NCBI GenBank assembly: GCA_021739805.1
Contig: JAIPBB010000246.1
Location: forward strand, 1-8,165
Direction: 5' to 3'
DNA from: Saprospiraceae bacterium
GTDB lineage: Bacteria > Bacteroidota > Bacteroidia > Bacteroidales > JAIPBB01
DNA length: 8,165 nt
In this document: one piece after another, positions 6,339-8,165 of the stretch
Numbering within the stretch: position 1 is the first letter of the stretch
Layout of the letters: each line of letters opens with the position of its first letter
Notes under the pieces: model-generated
What the model saw: the letters and a program-made list of their open reading frames with translations, nothing else
Told to the model about the DNA's origin: nothing
The model's database searches: none
Translations under genes and position numbers: made by a program

Positions 6339-6405
6339 GATTAACGATTGCAGATTTTTGATTTGTTGGTTAATTATCAACTTCGTAAATCAAAAATCGT
6401 TAATC
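6339..6405. repeat. Dispersed palindromic repeat, copy 2
   Basis: The left arm gattaacgatt, then four extra bases, then tttttgattt (6339-6363) pairs with the right arm aaatcaaaaatcgttaatc (6387-6405), around a loop with ggttaattatcaac. The right arm and the following c and ttgttc match copy 1, except that copy 1 carries a 16-bp GC-rich block between them. It could form a long AT-rich hairpin in DNA or RNA. It lies upstream of the secreted-protein gene in that gene's orientation. Confidence 0.74.
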
Positions 6406-6441
6406 CTTGTTCATAAATCTTTAAGAGAATATCCAATAAGA

Positions 6442-6500
6442 AATAACGAATAATAAATGTAGAAATAACTGCTACTTGAAACATTTCATAATTCGTTATT
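6442..6500. repeat. Imperfect inverted repeat with aataacgaat arms
   Basis: The left arm aataacgaataataaatgt (6442-6460) pairs with the right arm at 6481-6500, whose reverse complement is aataacgaattatgaaatgt; 17 of 20 positions match. The loop is 20 bp. After the right arm, attcattatt words repeat up to about 6521. This is a separate palindromic repeat family from the gattaacg one. Confidence 0.62.
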
Positions 6501-6529
6501 CATTATTATGTATTCATTATTCTTTAATT

Positions 6530-6544
6530 GTTACAAAATGTAAC
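6530..6544. repeat. Variant ttacaa palindrome
   Basis: The sequence gttacaaaatgtaac is an inverted repeat with 6-bp arms around aaa. It resembles the gttacaaattgtaac elements at 4295 and 5393 and ends 25 bp from the start of the REPIN-like element. Unlike the others it is not next to a gene start. Confidence 0.45.
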
Positions 6545-6569
6545 TTATTTTCTATTTATTTTATTATTA

Positions 6570-6765
6570 CGTCCCTACGGGACTTAGAATTCTTAGTGCT
6601 TCTTAGTTTTACAAATATTAAGCTCCTACGGAGCTATCTCAAGAATCAACCAACAGAGCAATCTCAAGATATAAACCATTAAGATTAATTGAAAGATTTG
6701 TCCCGTTAGGGACATAATATTTGTAAAATAAATCACTCCCAAACAAATAAAGTCCCGTAGGGACG
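6570..6765. repeat. REPIN-like composite palindrome built from tcccgtaggga motifs
   Basis: The outer arms cgtccctacgggactt (6570-6585) and its exact reverse complement (6750-6765) are 16 bp each and are themselves short palindromes. A second nested pair is tacaaatatta (6610-6620) with taatatttgta (6715-6725). Two more self-palindromes lie inside: agctcctacggagct (6621-6635) and tgtcccgttagggaca (6699-6714). A 14-bp direct repeat, gagc(t/a)atctcaaga, occurs at 6631 and 6656. This nested arrangement of REP-like motifs is that of a REPIN, an element class usually mobilised in trans by a Y1 REP-associated transposase. No such transposase is in the window, so mobility is inference. Confidence 0.75.
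6741..6764 (-). terminator. Possible intrinsic terminator for the hip operon
   Basis: Read on the minus strand, gtccctacgggac (6764-6752) forms a 5-bp GC-rich stem with a 3-base loop and is followed by tttatttgttt. It starts 33 bp after the hipT stop. The T-tract is interrupted and the stem is short. The same hairpin is part of the REPIN-like element, so termination may be incidental. Confidence 0.35.
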
Positions 6766-6796
6766 ATATATTTTTAAAATTAAAATTCTAAGAAGC

Positions 6797-7723
6797 TTAC
6801 TCAACTAATCTTTTATATCGCTCTGACATTAACTCAAGATATTTATCTCTCATTTCTTTTGACAGGAAAGAATTCTCAATCAAACTTTCAAGAAGATGAT
6901 TTTTGTCTATAATATTTTGTATTTCAGATTGAATAGTTTTTTCTGTTAAAGCCAACTTTTCTTTTCCAAAATAATCGAATAAATGTTCTTTTGTTATTTT
7001 TCGTTTTTTTCCTGCAAGCGGTAAAGCCAATTCTTCAGTAGCTTTTCCCATCGAAATAGTTGTATTAAGCAGGTCGTAAGCCGGACTTAGTTCCACCTTA
7101 TTTTCATGCATTATCAAACTAAAATTCTTTAGGTGCATATCTTCGTTTCCGGTAAGAAAGCAAAAAAGCACCCTTCTGAATAATTTTCTTTTTTCAATAA
7201 GCGGAAAAGTACAATTATTTTCAATTACCGGAATTAGCTTTTCTATCGACCAATTGTATTTTGTTTCTCTTGTATTATTTGTTAATTGAGCGAAATCTTC
7301 AATATGTTTTTTCTTGTTTTTAGCATATCTGTCAAATCGCTTGATGAAATAACTCAGGCTTCCATCCTTCGAGTAAACTAAACCGCTTAAAGGAATTTCT
7401 ATACCAAAAGAAGCAGCCATTTTCATGGTTAAATCTTCATTTTCTGGGACTTCTTTAAAAATATCACTTTGAGGTTTGATAATGAAAGTTCCTTTGCAAT
7501 CAACAATTTCAAATGCTTTGTTTTTAACAGATAATTTTGCACTCAGCTTGGGCTGCACTCCCTGAACAGACATTTTAGCAGCCATGCCTGCAGCTTCTTG
7601 TCTTTGCTCTTGTGCAGTAAATGGTAAATCTTTAAGCTCAGTTAATCGCAAGGATAACTTTGCCAGACCTGATTGACTATATTTATCTTCGCATAATTTA
7701 TATGTAATAGGGCATCTATTCAT
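6797..7723 (-). CDS. hipT: HipT-type serine/threonine kinase toxin (HipA core)
   Basis: A 308-residue protein containing the HipA-like kinase core but not the HipA N-terminal subdomain, which is a separate gene here. The Gly-rich loop is MSVQGVQPKLS (51-61). Ser52 aligns with the autophosphorylated Ser150 of E. coli HipA (SVAGAQEK). The nucleotide-binding Lys is Lys83 (FIIKP). YFIKRFDR (125-132) and EDFAQL (142-147) are family motifs. The catalytic loop is GNEDMHLKNFSL (192-203) with Asp195 and Asn200, and the metal-binding Asp is Asp217 (SPAYDLL). All catalytic residues are present, so it should be active. Known HipA-family kinases phosphorylate aminoacyl-tRNA synthetases, GltX for HipA and TrpS for E. 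coli HipT; the target here cannot be read from sequence. Its ATG overlaps the hipS stop by 8 bp, implying translational coupling. The second loop position equivalent to the Ser-x-Ser pair of E. coli HipT is Gln. Confidence 0.88.
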   Translation of the reverse strand: MNRCPITYKLCEDKYSQSGLAKLSLRLTELKDLPFTAQEQRQEAAGMAAKMSVQGVQPKLSAKLSVKNKAFEIVDCKGTFIIKPQSDIFKEVPENEDLTMKMAASFGIEIPLSGLVYSKDGSLSYFIKRFDRYAKNKKKHIEDFAQLTNNTRETKYNWSIEKLIPVIENNCTFPLIEKRKLFRRVLFCFLTGNEDMHLKNFSLIMHENKVELSPAYDLLNTTISMGKATEELALPLAGKKRKITKEHLFDYFGKEKLALTEKTIQSEIQNIIDKNHLLESLIENSFLSKEMRDKYLELMSERYKRLVE

Positions 7724-8036
7724 CTTCAGAATTGAATTCTTCTACAGTAACAGCACCAACCAAATCCTGACCTGTAACTAGTATTTGTTTAAAATAATCC
7801 GTTTTATCAATCTTATAAATTTTTAGCAATCCTTCCAATTGAATTCCCTCAGGTAATAAGCCATCGAAAAAAGGTGGAAAGGACTCAAATTCATAAGCCT
7901 TATTACTTACAGGCATTGTTAGAGAAATAGGAGAACCTTTATAATCATCATCATATTGAAAAACATAATGATTCCTATTGTTTTCAATTAGAACTCCTGC
8001 CCTAATGTCATGTATTTTCACTAATGCTTTTCTCAT
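7716..8036 (-). CDS. hipS: HipS, free-standing HipA N-terminal subdomain
   Basis: A 106-residue protein equal to the N-terminal subdomain of HipA (couple_hipA type). Visible family motifs are the opening strand-turn-strand (VKIHDIRAGVLIE, 6-18), PPFFDGLLPEG (54-64), and the closing GQDLVGAVTV (89-98). In one-piece HipA this domain is fused to the kinase. Here a stop codon separates them and the next gene starts within the last 8 bp, so the split is a normal gene boundary and not a frameshift. In the E. coli HipBST system HipS, not HipB, neutralises the HipT kinase. By analogy this protein is the likely antitoxin, but that is inference. It overlaps the end of hipB by 29 bp, which fixes the gene order hipB-hipS-hipT in one transcript. 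Confidence 0.87.
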   Translation of the reverse strand: MRKALVKIHDIRAGVLIENNRNHYVFQYDDDYKGSPISLTMPVSNKAYEFESFPPFFDGLLPEGIQLEGLLKIYKIDKTDYFKQILVTGQDLVGAVTVEEFNSEDE

Positions 8037-8165
8037 ATTCTTCCATTAAAGGGCTTTGAAACTTTATGTCAATATTTAGTGCTTTAAGAATTGTAATTAT
8101 GGTTTGCCATTTAACAGTGGTTTTTCCTTTTTCTAAATCGTAAATTACTGTTTTCCCAACACCTG
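8008..8165 (-). CDS. hipB: HipB-type XRE helix-turn-helix protein, C-terminal part
   Basis: The gene continues past the window edge. The 52 visible codons end at TGA (8008-8010) and begin GVGKTVIYDLEKGKTTVKWQ. This is the recognition-helix half of a Cro/CI-type helix-turn-helix, in the form typical of HipB (VGKxxIxDLExGK followed by a helix with a LKALNI end). The tail KFQSPLMEEYEKSISENT is polar. HipB proteins bind operators upstream of their own operon and repress it; the operator and promoter would lie outside the window. Its last 29 bp overlap the start of hipS in another frame. In tripartite systems HipB is the DNA-binding partner that augments neutralisation by HipS. Confidence 0.85.
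   Translation of the reverse strand, partial: GVGKTVIYDLEKGKTTVKWQTIITILKALNIDIKFQSPLMEEYEKSISENT

Noticed and set aside
6476..6682. A + strand open frame of 68 codons.
   Set aside because: It runs through the aataacgaat inverted repeat, the ttacaa palindrome and the left half of the REPIN-like element. Its peptide is rich in Ile, Leu, Tyr and Ser, as expected from translating AT-rich repeats, and shows no domain.
6406..6796. The repeat-rich interval as a CRISPR array.
   Set aside because: The repeats are palindromes of different families with irregular spacing; there is no single repeat unit with uniform spacers and no cas gene.

Overview
The window is AT-rich DNA, almost certainly from a member of the Bacteroidota. 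The evidence is a bacterial GGGP synthase of the Bacteroidota type, a Porphyromonas-like prolyl tripeptidyl peptidase, signal peptides ending in Ala-Gln, no clear Shine-Dalgarno sites, and intergenic palindromic repeats of a kind I associate with this phylum. The order or genus cannot be resolved from this sequence.

Left part (1-3109, all + strand) looks like conserved core genome. It holds the 3' end of a methylenetetrahydrofolate reductase gene (metF), a complete geranylgeranylglyceryl phosphate synthase, and a complete exported S9 serine peptidase that matches prolyl tripeptidyl peptidase A in every catalytic and substrate-anchoring residue and in their spacing.

Right part (3112-8165, all genes on - strand) looks accessory. 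It holds an archaeal-type P-loop ATPase whose stop lies 2 bp from the peptidase stop, a DUF481-like outer-membrane protein, a secreted protein of unknown function, and an overlapping hipB-hipS-hipT operon. The last is a tripartite toxin-antitoxin system in which the HipA kinase is split into two proteins. hipB runs off the window edge.

The two long gaps, 4246-4608 and 6176-6796, hold no gene that I believe, but they are full of structure. Each contains a decayed copy of the 3' end of the peptidase gene. The better copy covers about 90 bp and still aligns with the codons for the C-terminal 30 or so residues. Each decayed copy is followed about 25-35 bp later by a palindromic repeat with gattaacgatt arms. 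One repeat copy carries a 16-bp GC-rich insert that the other lacks. A 14-bp unit containing ttacaaattg recurs next to gene boundaries. A REPIN-like composite palindrome built from tcccgtaggga motifs lies downstream of hipT.

My reading, which is inference, is that the 3' end of the peptidase gene has been a repeated point of insertion or duplication. Accessory genes have accumulated there and displaced old copies of the peptidase end downstream. No integrase or transposase gene is visible in the window.
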